DNA from: Ricinus communis
Lineage: Eukaryota; Streptophyta; Magnoliopsida; Malpighiales; Euphorbiaceae
Direction: 5' to 3'
Assembly: GCF_019578655.1 (NCBI RefSeq)
Contig: NC_063263.1
Location: forward strand, 26,411,001 to 26,475,000
DNA: 64,000 nucleotides
Numbering within the stretch: position 1 is the first letter of the stretch; each line of letters opens with the position of its first letter. Position numbers and translations under genes: made by a program. Below the pieces are notes generated by a model. The model saw only the letters and a program-made list of their open reading frames with translations. It had not been told where the DNA came from and did not search any database. Positions 33,501 through 46,136 of the stretch are shown piece after piece.

Positions 33501-34912
33501 TTTCTTGAGCACCTAAGCGCAATCCCAAATATACCGTAAATGGTAAGCAAAAGATGATTCTAGTGGTTTTAGCAGCTAGAAGCTTATGCTATGATAGTCA
33601 TTTTAATTATTGATAGACCTAAATTTTATAAACTCAATCCTTCTCATATTATTAATAAGCATTACAACATATTTACTCTCACTTCTCACCTTTTAAAATT
33701 CAATTAAATTTGTTTCAATTTAATTTTGATTCTTAATATAATATTATGATAAGGTTGATCCGATTTCATTTGGTAAATCTAGCCTTTTATTTCATAAGTT
33801 ATCGGATTAAATTATAAACAACCAACTTAAAAATCAAATTTATCTAAATAAAATATTAAAAAAATATATAAATAATGAGAATCAACCGCCTAACTTATTA
33901 GTTGTAATTGTCTTAATTATAATTAGACCCAAATCTAATAAAGTTAACCCAATTTTATAACCTAAACTTTAAAATATTAAAATACAATTTTATAAAAAAT
34001 GTTATATACCATTAAATATTAAAATAAAAAAAATTAAAATTTTCAGCATTGCTCGTAACTCTTAATTGCAAATCAATTACCAAGTCCATGATTCAGTCAA
34101 TAAGATTTTATCATTCACAAGACAACGTGTAATCTAAACAAGGTCAGGCTTTGTCACTTATGTGACATGCACATCTCTCACCTTCACCACTGTATTTTTG
34201 CACTGCCATCTGTAGCCAATTGCCCATCTCGTGCTCTCACCCCTACAACTTGCCATAGTCCTTGTCTCTCCCTTCTACATTCTTACTCAAACTTTTCACT
34301 TTACATAAGTAATGCTGCACTTTAATAAAAAGGAGAAAAAAATAATTAAATTAATGTCTATGTCGTTAAAAATATAAACGACAATAATTTACTGATAAAC
34401 AATTATATTATTAAAGCCTCTCTGATCAACAATTCATGCAACCATGACACAATAATTATTATCTAAAACCTTCTTAATCAATCACTAATAGGAATTCCAG
34501 CACAGGTTTCCAGCACAGGTGACAGAGAGCAACAATTTTGTCTTTAGTTTAACCCCAACTTTGAATTTCCATAACTATTCCATCCTCTGGAATCCCCTCA
34601 CTGATGTTGTAAGTGTTAAACCTCAAATTGATCCATTTTGATTTCCTTAATTTGGGTATACAATATTTTTCAATATAAGATATACAAAATATTTATCAAT
34701 GGTTCAACATTGAAATGTAAAATATTATAAAAGATTTTATCAATCATCCAATTTCACAAAATATCTAAAACTTCTTAATTTTTTGTTTTACTAAAATTAG
34801 CCATGAAACTTTAGAACATTTCATGACCTTTTGCACTATTGATCCAATAGTGTATAACTCATATTTAACACATTTAACAATTTATTTTTTCTTGTCTTGT
34901 GTACAATTTTCA
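30599..34912. other. AT-rich intergenic DNA
   Basis: Besides the duplicated FGGY fragment at 30642-30840, a 34-bp direct repeat is seen near 30950 and 31000 (AGAATAGAAATCCGAAAACTG-like, GAGAACTTCA/ACGAAAACTTCA). From about 31350 to 34100 the DNA is very AT-rich with many A and T runs and short chance frames only. About 34130-34320 is less AT-rich but has no recognisable gene. No XTH exons were found upstream of 34913. Confidence 0.5.
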
Positions 34913-34913
34913 G

Positions 34914-35325
34914 GCTCTCTGTCGATGGGTCACCAATAAAACAATTTAAGAACTTGAACTCCAGTGTCATTCCATTCCCAAAGAATCAACCAATGAGGTT
35001 GCACTCAAGTATATGGAATAGTGATGACTGGACTACAAGAGGTGGGCTCATCAAAATAGACTGGACAAGAACTCCATTAACTTCTTCCTTCAGCAACTTT
35101 AATGTGAGAGCCTGTGTGTAGTCTTCCAGTGGATCTTCTTGCGATGTAAAGTCTCCATCTGCAAGAACCATAGATTATAAATGGCTGAAAGAGGGGCTTC
35201 ATGTGACAAGTCTTGAAAAGCTAAAGTGGATGCAGAAAAATTACATGATATATAACTACTGCACAGACATTATGCATTTTTCGCAGGGCCTGCCCCCAGA
35301 ATGTGCAGTTACTGCTACCACTTAG
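34914..35325 (+). pseudogene. Last exon of a xyloglucan endotransglucosylase/hydrolase (XTH) pseudogene
   Basis: XTH enzymes cut and rejoin xyloglucan in the cell wall. After a TTTTCAG acceptor the frame reads LSVDGSPIKQFKNL, then PFPKNQPMRLHSSIWNSDDW, ATRGGL-like WTTRGGLIKIDWTRTP, and the XTH C-terminal block LKWMQKNYMIYNYCTD, then QGLPPECA, ending TAG 35323-35325. A TAG at 35119-35121 replaces the Trp that follows ACV in the family. The upstream exons with the DEIDFEFLG active site are absent, so this is a fragment, apart from the stop being well preserved. Confidence 0.9.
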
Positions 35326-36529
35326 AGATGGCTGCCATCATAATTAACATGACAATAATATATAAGAATCTTCCTCATATACCATTACTAATGTTCTTAT
35401 ATGTCGGAGGAAAATTTGTGAGGGGGCCAAAGATAAGTTTAAATTAAGAGGAGTTGAATGGAAATAGAAAATTAAAAGTAAAGATTTATATTTCAAAATT
35501 GGAGGTTCAATAAAAGGAAAAGAAATCTAAAATATTTAATAAATTTTTATACATATATACAGAAATATAAATTTATATATTCTTAAAATATATATATATC
35601 TTTTAAAATATATTAGCTGCTATATATAAAAAATATTTTTTAATTATGAATACTAAATAAAAAATTAAAAATAAAATCTAAATTAGATTATTTATTAATG
35701 ATGTATTATTTTAAAAATTAAATGATATTTTTAATATTTTTCTATATATTAAAAATATTCTTTTAACTATTTAAGATGCTAACCATATAGAGGCAGTATC
35801 AACATTATCTTTTTTTTTTTTTTAAAAGATTACTCTATATTAAAAAAATTATTTCTTCTAGTGAATTTGAGTTGGGACGAATTTTTTATTTCTGTGGGTG
35901 CAAATATTATTATTTTTCTATATTGAAAAACCACAAAATTAGTACTTACTATGATCAAAGCTACAGTTTTAAGAATTTAATTTATTATATATTAGTCATA
36001 AGAGTGTAAATTAATATACAATAATTTGAGTTTGATTTACTTTTCAATTTTTTTTAAATATATGCAAAGATTATATATTCAAATTTAATGTTATGCGTAA
36101 GCTTCTTAAAATTTAAGTCGAATTTTAAAAAATAATAGTCGAATCTAAAAAAATAAATGTACTCTCCAACTTAGTATAGTCGTAAGCTTTTAAATTTGTT
36201 ATAAAATAAAATATATATAATATTTTAGAATAATTCTTATTTATAATTAACAAGGATTACTATTTTTTTTTTGTTTTTTATGTTTAAAAATATAATAGCT
36301 TCCAACTTTTTTTAATTAGATATTGAAATCTTTTATTTAATTGTCACTAGAATGAAAATTTTTAGCTAATTTCTTAGTAAATTTTTTTTAACTTTAAACT
36401 TGCTAATTTTTTGTAATTTTTCTAAAGTAATTACATTATTTATAAATTTTATTTACTTTGGTTTATTCCAATTTAAATAACAAAGGCAAAAATAAAAAAA
36501 TAAAATTTCCACATTACATGTTCGAACGT
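35326..36529. other. AT-rich spacer
   Basis: This stretch is very AT-rich, with (TA)n runs near 35560-35600 and T runs near 35810. No coding frame or repeat unit could be recognised. Confidence 0.5.
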
Positions 36530-37075
36530 ATATGGCTAACCCAATAACGAAAGTTTCATAAGGGGACTGGAGCAGGCTACCGTGAGACAAAAGATCTTAT
36601 TTCTAAAGAGATTCGATTCGGAACTATTATATGTCCAAGGTCCAATATTGGAATAATTTCAGAGGTTTTCCTTGACTTTGTCCGTGTCAACAAACAAGTC
36701 AAAATGCCTCGACTTTTTTAGAATAGGTCTGGGTCAAATAGCAATGATTCGAAGCACTTCTTTTTACACTATTTCGGAAACCCAAGGACTCAATCGTATG
36801 GATATGTAAAATACAGGATTTCCAATTCTAGCAGGAAAGGGAGGGAAACGGATACTCAATTTAAAGTGAGTAAACATAATTTCATACTCGATCTCATAGA
36901 TACATATAAAATACTATGGAAAGCCGTATTCGGTGAAAGTCGTATGTACGACTTGGAGGGAGATCTTTCATATCTTTCGAGATACACCCTACAATATGGG
37001 GCCAAAAAGCCAAAATAAATGATTTTTTTAGCCCTTATAAAAGGAAAACTGATTCTTGAGAACCCTTGCACGCTC

Positions 37076-37543
37076 ATGTCACGTCAAGGTACTGCAGAAG
37101 AAAAAACTGTAAAATCCACTCCAATTTATCGTAATCGATTAGTTAACATGTTGGTTAATCGTATTTTGAAACACAGAAAAAAACCATTGGCTTATCAAAT
37201 TATCTATCGATCCATGAAAAAGATTCAATAAAAGACAGAAACAAATCCACTATCTGTTTTACGTCAAGCAATATGTGGAGTAACTCTCGATATAGTAGTA
37301 AAAGCAAGACGTGTAGGCGGATCAACTCATCAAGTTTCCGTTGGAATAGAATCCACACAAGGAAAAGCACTTGCCATTCGTTGGTTATTAGGGGCATCCC
37401 GAAAATGTTCGGGTCGAAATATGGCTTTCAAATTAAGTTCCAAATTAGTGGATGCTGCCAAAGGGAGTGGTGATGCCATACGCAAAAAGGAAGAGACTCG
37501 GAGAATGGGAGAGGCAAATAGAGCTTTTGCACATTTTCATTAA
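37076..37543 (+). pseudogene. rps7: Chloroplast rps7 copy in the nucleus (one internal stop)
   Basis: The gene for plastid ribosomal protein uS7 spans 156 codons, the usual plastid length, from ATG 37076 to TAA 37541-37543. It keeps the start [40 protein letters not shown] and the end [13 protein letters not shown] at 37229-37231 follows KKIQ, where plastid genes have a Gln codon; this fits a single C-to-T change. Several missense changes are present as well. It lacks a plastid-targeting sequence, so a nuclear product would not be expected. Confidence 0.92.
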
Positions 37544-37845
37544 CCCATGAACAAGATCTATATAGACACATAGACTCATGGAGCCATACATCTCGATCGG
37601 AAAAGAATCAATAAAAAAAAGAAAGAATCGGAATTGATCGCTATATTTCTCGAAACAAAGGAAAAGGAAGTGAAAGATGAAACATAAATCATGGATCAAT
37701 TAAGCCCTCTCGGGGACTTGCTTAAGAATAAGAAAGAGGTGATCATCCTATTTATGGGGATTTCGTAAATATTCCATTTCAAAAAAAAAAAAAAAAGTTC
37801 GAAACAATTGGGATTTTTTTGGAGATTGGATGCAGTTACTAATTC

Positions 37846-37969
37846 ATGATCTGGCATGTACATAATGAAAATTTCACTCTTGATTCTACCAGAACTTTTA
37901 TGAAAGCCTTTCATTTGCTTCTCTTTGATGGAAGTTTTATTTTCCCGGAATGTATCCTAATTTTTGGTC
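37846..37969 (+). pseudogene. ndhB: 5' fragment of chloroplast ndhB in the nucleus
   Basis: From ATG 37846 the frame reads [19 protein letters not shown], then [20 protein letters not shown], the start of the plastid NDH-complex membrane subunit 2. Similarity stops after ILIFG near 37969, which marks the right edge of the chloroplast insertion. It follows the rps7 copy in the same order and strand as in chloroplast genomes. Confidence 0.88.
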
Positions 37970-39859
37970 ATGCTTTTTTTCCCCCACTCCCTGAATCAAC
38001 CAAGTTAATATTATAATCTTCTAAAACCTATGGCTATATTTTGTTCATAAATGTTAGATTGGTAGAATTGAATATAACATACTAAAAGTATCACCGACTC
38101 CACAGAAGAGGCGGTGGTGGGTTTAAATGAAGCAAAGAAAGGGGCAAAGAAAAAGACCCACACACCAACCTCCATGTTTGGTGAACGTATGCTTTTTCTT
38201 GTTTTAGATTTTTTTAATTTAATCTATGTAGATTTCACTTAGGTGAATATGAAATTATGAATTAAAAAGTAGTGAGTTGACTTTATTCAATTTTTGGGTC
38301 ACATAAAATTAATATTGATCTAATTAGTTAATATTTTTAAAAATAATATTAAAATAATGTGTTTTAAGTTAATTTTTATTAAAATTATACAACTAATTTA
38401 ACATCTTATCAATTTTATTATCTAATCAATCATAGTAAAAAAATAAATTAAAAATAAATGATATGCCGATTATAAACTTTTGAATTTATCTATAAATCAG
38501 ATTTATTATAAAAAAAATCATTATATAATTATTATAGTGCTTTGTAAAGTTCTTTATTACTTTTTATTAAGTAAATAATAAATACTAAATCTTTTATCTT
38601 TAAATAATGAAAAAATAATATATTTTAAATTCCTCAATCATTTTAAACGTGTTGCTAATCCAACAATAGGGCATAATACACCTTGAACAGCCAACAAAAA
38701 TCTATTTATTTGTCTAGTTTTGGAAGTTAAATGAGTTAAATTGAGGGCCTCATCTTTATATTTTGCATGCCATAATGATTAGCTTATGTTTTCATGTTTA
38801 GGGTATATTATAAGATTAAACCGGTCCATGTAGGTATGTACGTGTATTAGATACTGATGTAATATGTGTTAAATGTTGATGAGTGTCGAATATTGATGTG
38901 CATTTAAAAAAAATTATATTCATTAAATTTGTATTAAATGTTTATTAACTTATGTTCATTAAACATATGTCGAATATTTATTGTTTAAACATTAAATGTT
39001 TATTATTTATTAATTTAATTTTATTGAAAAAATATATGTACTATAATATAAAAATTTATTGTATAATTTTAGCTTGTCGTTTTTTTGTTTACTAACTATA
39101 ACGATGATTTATGTTATGTTTATGTTATGACTGGATTTAATCATGAGATTTCATAAACCACAATTCCATTGTCACTGGGAAAAATGGTTACCAATAATTT
39201 CAGATGATCTTTTAAGTTTCGACCACATTAGCTATTTAATCTTTAACAATCTATTGCAGACATGAATGGTAAGAGACCTATATTAACAATAACGCTGAAC
39301 AACAAAAACCTGAAATCCACCACGTGCTGACAGCTTGTCATGAATACTTCGCAGGATTCTGATGTTACCTGATGGAAAGATTTCTAATGCCTTCTGCAAC
39401 TGCAATTTGCTAATGCCCAATGGGCACATCTCCGGCTGATGGAAAGATTTCTAAATGTCTAATTTGCCTGTACTTTCCATCTCTTGTCAGCATTGGACAT
39501 TTTTTTCAAGGCAATTAGGTATTCCATTTTCTACCTCAATTCATTGTCAACTAAATAAAAATACAGTTCCTGAACATACACAACATTGAAACTTGTTAAT
39601 ACAGTACGATCACAAGTAACAATATCAAGGATATACTAGCAAAAAATAGGCATTCAGAATAAAAGAATTTGTAACTTCGATGTCGGGAATATCAATGATG
39701 ATGGATCAATCATCTCTCCTGCACAAAATTGGTTTGACAAATATAATGAGTTAGCTATTAGCAGTGCTTAAATTTATCATGGGCATCCTTCCCAATTCTG
39801 CATGCAACAACTGATGATGGTGAGCATTGAGTTTCAGTTCCTAGGAGCTCATGACTAAC
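37970..39859. other. AT-rich spacer
   Basis: No gene is recognised. About 38830-39020 shows low-complexity repeats of GTTAAATGTT/TATTGATG-like words. No terminal inverted repeats or target duplications were seen. Confidence 0.45.
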
Positions 39860-40140
39860 CTGTTTTCACTCCATCCAGGCCCTTTAGTCCAATATATTTG
39901 AGGCAGGGTAGCTTCATAGAGGAGGCAAATGCTCACAGGTTTTGCACTTAGTGAGCACAGCTGACTTTAAATTAGGTATCCAGTTAGTTAAGAAAAAAGC
40001 ACAGCTTTTGTACTTGTCTATCCTCAATTCTTCCACAAAGATATATGGATATAATGCATCCAACAATTCACCATCATGAAGTTCTCTCCATTCTGCATCC
40101 GGTCTACCAAATCGTAGTTCAAAAGCAGTGAGTTCTCTCT
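39860..40140 (-). pseudogene. NB-LRR resistance-protein fragment (LRR part)
   Basis: On the minus strand the frame reads ELTAFELRFGRPDAEWRELH, then ELLDALYPYIFVEELRIDKY, NLKSAVLTKCKTCEHLPPL and, after losing one base, KLPCLKYIGLKGLDGV. This is the LRR style of CNL-type immune receptors (LPPLGKLP followed by a GLxGV block). The missing base, where the family has Gly, shifts the frame. It is a short remnant with no NB-ARC domain near it. Confidence 0.75.
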
Positions 40141-41719
40141 TTTTCTCGAGTCTTTAATGTCTACTATGGCTAAGATGCTAAAGATCTTGCAGAATTCATG
40201 TTCAGGTCGTTGGGCTCCCAGTCCTACATAAGCTTTCACAAAAAAGAGAGAAAACAAAAACAACAGTGAGATATTGCTCAACTGTAGTTTGCATCACAAA
40301 ATGCAAAAGAAGAAGAAGAACAAAGCAAATATATATAAGCTTGACTTAAGGACATTACAACAGTATCCATTTGAATTGCCATCACTTTCTTCCAGATTGT
40401 AGACTTTGTGCATCTACTCTTCACCAGAAATGGGGATTCCGCGATCAAGATGCTCGACTCATGTTATGTCACCCTAAAAGAATAAAAAACATGCAGACTA
40501 GGGAAGTTAGATTCAACAACCAAATAACAAGAACATCAATGCAAAGCTGGAAGAAACTGAAGGGGAATAATTCAGCCAAAAATATTTTGTTACCCAATGG
40601 ATAACATTGTGATGAAAGTGTACTATCATGGCTGAAGCTTGACTTAGTACTACAGCACAGTTTAGTCAAGAAATAAAAGAAAGATGTTACCTGGCACAAA
40701 ATGCATCTCATTCAAACCAAGGGTTGAAAGGCATCGGCAAGTTCTCATTTCCCTAGATTTCTGAGAAAGATTTTTGCCGAAGTTGAAGAATTAATTTTAT
40801 AAATTTGAGAATCAAATTTTAAGAAATTATGTATGAATTAAATTTGATCAAGATCCCAGTCCTGCATAGTACGGATAAACCCTGCATATAGTTTCCTGCA
40901 TGTACTGCAACAACGCATTATACTTTAAATATAAGATTTTCAAGTTATCATCGTACATCCCCAAATCTTTTAAAGGTGTTTGCTAAGTGAAGTACCCATT
41001 ATTTTGATCATATTTTCTGATTTAGAAGCAAAGATATATTGCATTCAAGTCAAGATATTACTAACTAGAGTAGCATTTTTTTTCAGGAAAAAAAGAACTT
41101 AAAGATAATTGACAGCGGCGAAACAGGACATCATTTGTAAGTTTTAAACATAACAAGCTTATTACAATTGTAAAAAGTCCCCTGCAAATTAAATCTAAAG
41201 AAATGCAGCTAACAAATGGAAATTGAATTAAATAATTCTGGTTGTGGGGGCATATAGTACAACAGCTCTCGCCATCCAACAGCCAAAAATGGTGTTAGTG
41301 CTTGCTAAATGCAAGGCTGATCAATAAGGTGGAAAACAGCTTTTTGAACCCTGAAGAAAATAAATAATATTTTGTGAGCTCAATTCTGTCTCAAAATAAT
41401 TTGAACAAATTAACTAATTTGATCGATCTTTCAAATTATATTGGACTTCAAAAGTAAATTAATTACTTAATTAATTAAGAAAGGTAAGCAGAAGAAAGTA
41501 CATTTAAGAACATCAAATGCGAACATGTTGGATGTTGGCATTGTGCCAATTTTATCCACTCTCTTGCTGTTCCAAAATGGGTTACTCATAGATTGATCGT
41601 TTCTCTAATGTTGTCATTTGGAGAAGATAGTTTGACAATGTATTCAGTTTTGGGCAATGCAATACTAGCAAAGAGCGAAGACAGGGCATAATTGTGAATT
41701 TGGTGGCCAAATTGCTCAT
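40141..41719. other. Spacer between NB-LRR fragments
   Basis: No further LRR blocks could be identified in this stretch, on either strand. The plus-strand open frame 40371-40604 has no recognisable content. Confidence 0.4.
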
Positions 41720-42590
41720 CGCACGCTATCCCAGTCTTCCAATTTACTCATCCCATTAAAAGTGAGATGCTTCAACTTCGGGAATCCAACAACGGGTGAT
41801 GACGATTGAGTCTCCATTCCAACAAACTCAACACCCAACCTTTTAACACCTTCCATGTCTTCCAAAATAAGCTTCTCAAGGGATGGCAACTTCCATAGGG
41901 GAGGTAGACACTCACAGCTGCTATGGAAACTTCCTCCCTTGAAGCTTGTTCAAGTTGTTGAGATCTCCAAAAGAACAAAATCTAGTTTTATCAACAAAGC
42001 CGACTTTGAATTTCTTTAATGTCCTACGACTAGTTAATCTTGCAACTACTTTGGGCAAGAGACAAGAAGTATCATCATTGTATAGATGCCTCAGGTTGAC
42101 TAGTTTTTCCATTCTCTCTGGCAGTCCCATATGAGAATAAGTAATATCTAATGTTTGCAAATTATATAATTCGCATACATTTTCCAGCAACTTTTCCATT
42201 TCAAGATTACCAGACAAGTCAAGTTGCCTTAGATGTATTAACTTACTTATGGAGGATGGGATCTGTAATACCACAGCGACACAGTATCAAAGATCTTAAA
42301 CAAGTCAACTCATTGAACAAATTTGATAGAGATGCTCCAATCCTCGTCTTCCAATGGAACTGAACCCAAAGGGTATGCAGATTTTTTAATGTGCAAATGG
42401 AGTTAGGGACTGAAGCCTCTCCGCCGAGTACTATCCTTAAATAATGTGCTTCGCTGCATAAAGACTACTCTGTTGGCTCTTCAGAATTGTTGATCTTCAG
42501 GCTAAAACACTCATTCTTTTTAAGATATATTGCAAAATCACGCATTACATCATGCATCTTCCACGTTACGTCTTTAAAATTTAGTTAGTA
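41720..42590 (-). pseudogene. NB-LRR resistance-protein fragment (MHD motif and first LRRs)
   Basis: On the minus strand 42585 onward reads TWKMHDVMRDFAIYLKKNE, the MHD motif at the end of an NB-ARC domain. After frame changes follow IPSSISKLIHLRQLDLSGNL, ENVCELYNLQTLDITYSH and GDLNNLNKLQG. Then comes a deletion with a frame change, then LPPLWKLPSLEKLILEDMEG and FPKLKHLTF-type sequence. The order is that of CC-type NB-LRR receptors. The P-loop and the rest of NB-ARC are missing: immediately upstream lies an exon of RadA on the other strand. The piece may be related to the fragment at 39860-40140. Confidence 0.85.
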
Positions 42591-42711
42591 GTGCTAAGGT
42601 TACAGAAAATATGGTGAGGTCTTGGTTACCACAGAAGGTTAGCGAGACGCAACCATTGAGGTTGAAAGATGTTAATCAGAGGATGAATTAGTTGAATTGG
42701 AGGATTCCTTT

Positions 42712-43318
42712 GTAAGTAATTTCTATGTTTTTGTTCAATTAGAAAAATTGAGAATGCTCGAATATATGTGTCATGTGATGCACATTTTTTTAATATGCTT
42801 TCTTTTCTTGGAAATTATGATAATATTTATTAATAATTTAATAAATAATTTGTTGGCTGTAGGATTTTGTTCTAGTTAATGAGAATCAAAGGACCAGTAT
42901 ATTGGATTGGCAATTCGGAATATCATCTATTTTGAGCAGAATGTGTGCTATAGCTGAGATAGCATCTTATCACTGCCTAGGAGTTTCCCATGATTAGTTT
43001 CTTGGGATTTACCAGACAATCTTGCCACTAAATCCCTTTTTTTATTGAGAACTCTTTCGTCTAATTTCATCCATGCATTTGGAAATTATTGCCAGATCAT
43101 TATATGCTTTGTGGGCCTACATCCATATTTCTTAGGCCTGACAGTAACACTAAGGTGTTTGCCAATAAATGCAATTTGCTTGTTCATCTCAGAAAATTAT
43201 TACACAATTTATAGCTAGTCCTATATAGTTGAATTAGAATCCATTGCATGCTTTATTTAGAAGAATATGAATAGTTGTTTTGTGTCATGTCATATAAGTT
43301 TGTGGATTGTGTTCAGGG
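42712..43318 (+). other. RadA intron
   Basis: The donor GTAAGT at 42712 and acceptor TTCAG before 43319 frame this intron; joining gives IPL-AGLFG, as expected for RadA. No repeat or gene is recognised inside. Confidence 0.7.
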
Positions 43319-43368
43319 CTGGACTGTTTGGAAGTGAAGTTGCCAAGGCGCTTCGTGGCGGTGTCGTT

Positions 43369-44805
43369 TGATGTGCGTAAAATACACACATCTAAATGGA
43401 GTTTTAAGATTGATTTTATGGACATTTGGATGTGAATTGGTCCCAACACTCACCCTATGCGTCTGTTTATGTGCATTAGGTCCAAAAGAAGTCAAAGGAT
43501 GATAAAGGGAAGAATTTGAGCATAATTGGACGCCGAAACTACCGAAATAAGCTAAGTACGAGCATGAGGAAGCTGAACATGGCCGTGTTGGTTTCAACAC
43601 TGGCCGTGTTCCCAACACGGGCACAAACACGGCCGTGTTGGGTGTCATCAAACATAAAAGAAAAATAAGTTCTTAGGGAGCACGGCCAGGAACACCATAC
43701 CGTGTTGGGAACACGGCCACCAACACGGCCGTGTTGGCAGGCGACAGGGGGAATTAATTAAAAGAAAGAAGAGAGAAAAGAAAGAAAAGAGAGCGGGGGA
43801 GAACGTCCCAAACCCTAATATTTCTCTCTCTAAGGGTAATCTGAGATAGAACCAAGGGAAAAGGAGACTTGGATTAAGGTTTCAATCGGACTCCCTTCAA
43901 AGATTGAAGATTGGGCGAGGTTTGTTGATTAGTTTTCAAATTGAGCAAGAGGAACAAGAATCGATTCAAGATTGAGCAAGAGGAATTGGGGCTGTTTACT
44001 CTCATCCAAGGGTGTAATCGGGTTTTCTCTACCTTTACTCATTGTTGTAATTGAATTCTTGTGTATTTTGATAATGAACATGATTAGTTAGATTGAATAA
44101 ATCCATTGGAATTTCTTTACTATGTTGGCTTAGTATTATATTATTGGATTGTTTGGGTTAGTTTTGTATTCTTTTTGCTTTCAGTATTAATAAGATAATG
44201 CATTATTCATAAGACGTTATGAATTGTGTGTTTAGATTACTTTGTGTGATTGAGAAGTCCATTTGGCAATTAGAATTTTGAATAGCAAGAACTGGTTAAT
44301 AATCGCTTAGAGATAAGGATAATTAACTAGCTGGATTAAGAATTAATAAAGCTTAATAGAGGCGGATTAAAGCTTAATGCTAATTTAAGAATCAATCGTT
44401 AGGAAGAGATTCCAACTTTAGGTTATTAGGTTTAGAAATTCAGTTATCTCGAGAGAGAAACCGAATTCGGTTAAGAATTCGTCCACGGGTAGCATAATTA
44501 GACTCACCAATCCTTTATCTTTTGTTTGATTGCCAACTAGTTTAGGTTCCCTTTGGGTTTGCTTTCTTGTCTTGGTTATTTTAGTTATCAATTACTCCTG
44601 CATCTCCCTTAGAACTTAGATTGTAGCTATTAGTTAGTTTAGAAAGTATTCATCACTCATTTTAGGTTAATATACCAAAAGATAAAGGAGTAACTCTGGG
44701 CTTTCACTTTCCCGAGGAATACGACCTTGATACTCACCATTAGTGCTAGACTGCATCGATAGGTACACTGCCTTAGATTGTAGCTAACACAAGTAGCACA
44801 CATCA
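43369..44805 (+). repeat. 5' LTR of the Athila-type element
   Basis: 1437 bp, TG...CA ends. It contains many copies of AACACGGCCGTGTT-like palindromes at about 43570-43740, followed by a run of AAAGAAAGA and the AACCCTAATATTTCTCTCTC region, where transcription may start. It is nearly identical to the 3' LTR apart from scattered substitutions and a few indels. Confidence 0.92.
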
Positions 44806-44811
44806 AGTTTT

Positions 44812-44828
44812 TGGCGCCGTTGCCGGGG
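44812..44828 (+). promoter_or_regulatory. Primer-binding site (tRNA-Asp type)
   Basis: TGGCGCCGTTGCCGGGG starts six bases after the 5' LTR and is complementary to the 3' end of plant tRNA-Asp including CCA. This is the usual primer of Athila-lineage elements. Confidence 0.88.
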
Positions 44829-45054
44829 AGTGTTTGAAAACTAGAGTGAAATTTGCTATTTGTTAATTTAGCCATTTTTTTATTTATATTTATTTCTATT
44901 TTGTTTGTACATATTTATTTAGTTAAGTTTATGATTCAGATAGTGGATGATAAGGAGGTTCAATGCTAAACTCTTTGTATGACACGTTGGAAAATGGGAT
45001 CAGGAACCAAGAGAGTGCTAAAATGGGGATACCCGTGAATCTTTAGAAGCTCGA

Positions 45055-46136
45055 GTGGAATCATTTTGCAGGGCTACCGATCAACTCTCCACTCCTATCC
45101 TTTCATCTCAAGTGAATTATACGGGAAGTTGGCCAAATGACTCGTATGGAAGCACCTACAATCAAGAATGGAGCACTCATTCACCCTTTGGATGGAGCTT
45201 AGATGGCCAAGAACCACCAGAATTTCAGCAGCCTAATCTTGCACCATCAACTCAAGGTGAAGAGTTAGTGTCAGAGGAGCTGATGATGAGGTTTATTGCA
45301 AGTCTTGAGGATAGATTCCAACAAACAGAGAGGATACTTGAAGATCAACAAGCCTCGATTAAGAACATAGAGCATCAAGTAGGCTTAATCTTCAAGTTAC
45401 TAGCTGAAGAGCAATTGGGAACTCCATCAAACGCTACTGAATCCGAGGAACACTTGAGCGCCATCACTTTGCGTTCAGGTGAGAATTTTTTTGGTTTATC
45501 TATTATGTTTGACGATGATGCTTCTATGCAGGACGACTCTTTGAACATGGAGATAGAACCAGAAAAGGAAGAGGCAAACATGATCCTTATGAAAGACTAC
45601 CAATAGGAATGTACAGTCGATGATGCTGAGTTGCAGTTAGAGGAATTTTTGGTGGATTTTCTACAAGTCCCTTCGATGATGGAAGATGAGCATGAGTTAT
45701 CCAATGAAGAAGTCTTAGAGGAGCTCGAGTTTCTTCTAGCAAGTGAACCAAGCCAAGGACTAGAGAAAACCATTGACGTTCCTGAAGAAATTGCCCAACC
45801 GTCGATCCTTCCAATTGGTGAAACTTCAGCTTTCAAATTGGAAGAGCCCCTAGAGCATCATGACTACGTGCAATTATACAAGGAGTGAGTTTTGCCCATT
45901 ATACTAGCAGCTTGCTTGATAGTCGGGAAGAGGAAATTGACGATTATCCCTCTAAGCGGATACTTGAAGACATTTGCTTGGAAGAAGGATGGATGGTCAT
46001 CAATCCCTATCATTTGCTTTTCACCATGAGTCCAGCTAAGAAGACTCATCACATAAAAAAGAAGCGCTTTTGGGAGGCACCCCAAATTCTATTTTTCAAT
46101 TTTAATAATTTATCCTTTATTGTGAACTTAGTTTGA
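45055..46136 (+). pseudogene. Gag remnant of the Athila-type element
   Basis: Frame 45055-45606 carries LEDQQASIKNIEHQVGLIFK and HLSAITLRSG, a block typical of the C-terminal part of plant Ty3 Gag next to the protease. The normal N-terminal capsid domain and the zinc knuckle are not seen. After a TAG at 45604-45606 an acidic frame continues (LEEFLVDFLQVPSMMEDEHE), and after another stop a tail reads EGWMVINPYHLLFT. The later parts probably come from sequences flanking the lost pol region. Confidence 0.7.

Larger units (their letters stand above)
36530..37969 (+). other. Nuclear insertion of chloroplast DNA (rps12 3' part - rps7 - ndhB 5' part)
   Basis: The stretch is colinear with the chloroplast inverted repeat. 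First comes rps12 intron sequence with the group II intron end (GCCGTATTCGGTGAAAGTCG, near 36921). The rps12 last exon follows (ATGGGGCCAAAAAGCC, near 36996), then the spacer, rps7, the rps7-ndhB spacer (TCTCGGGGACTTGCTTAAG) and the start of ndhB. Scattered substitutions, small deletions and an A-run expansion show decay in the nucleus. The edges are estimated from where similarity to chloroplast sequence fades. Confidence 0.92.

Noticed and set aside
36530..37969. Evidence that the window comes from a chloroplast genome
   Set aside because: Flanks are nuclear repeats and pseudogenes, and the rps7 copy has a stop and other decay.
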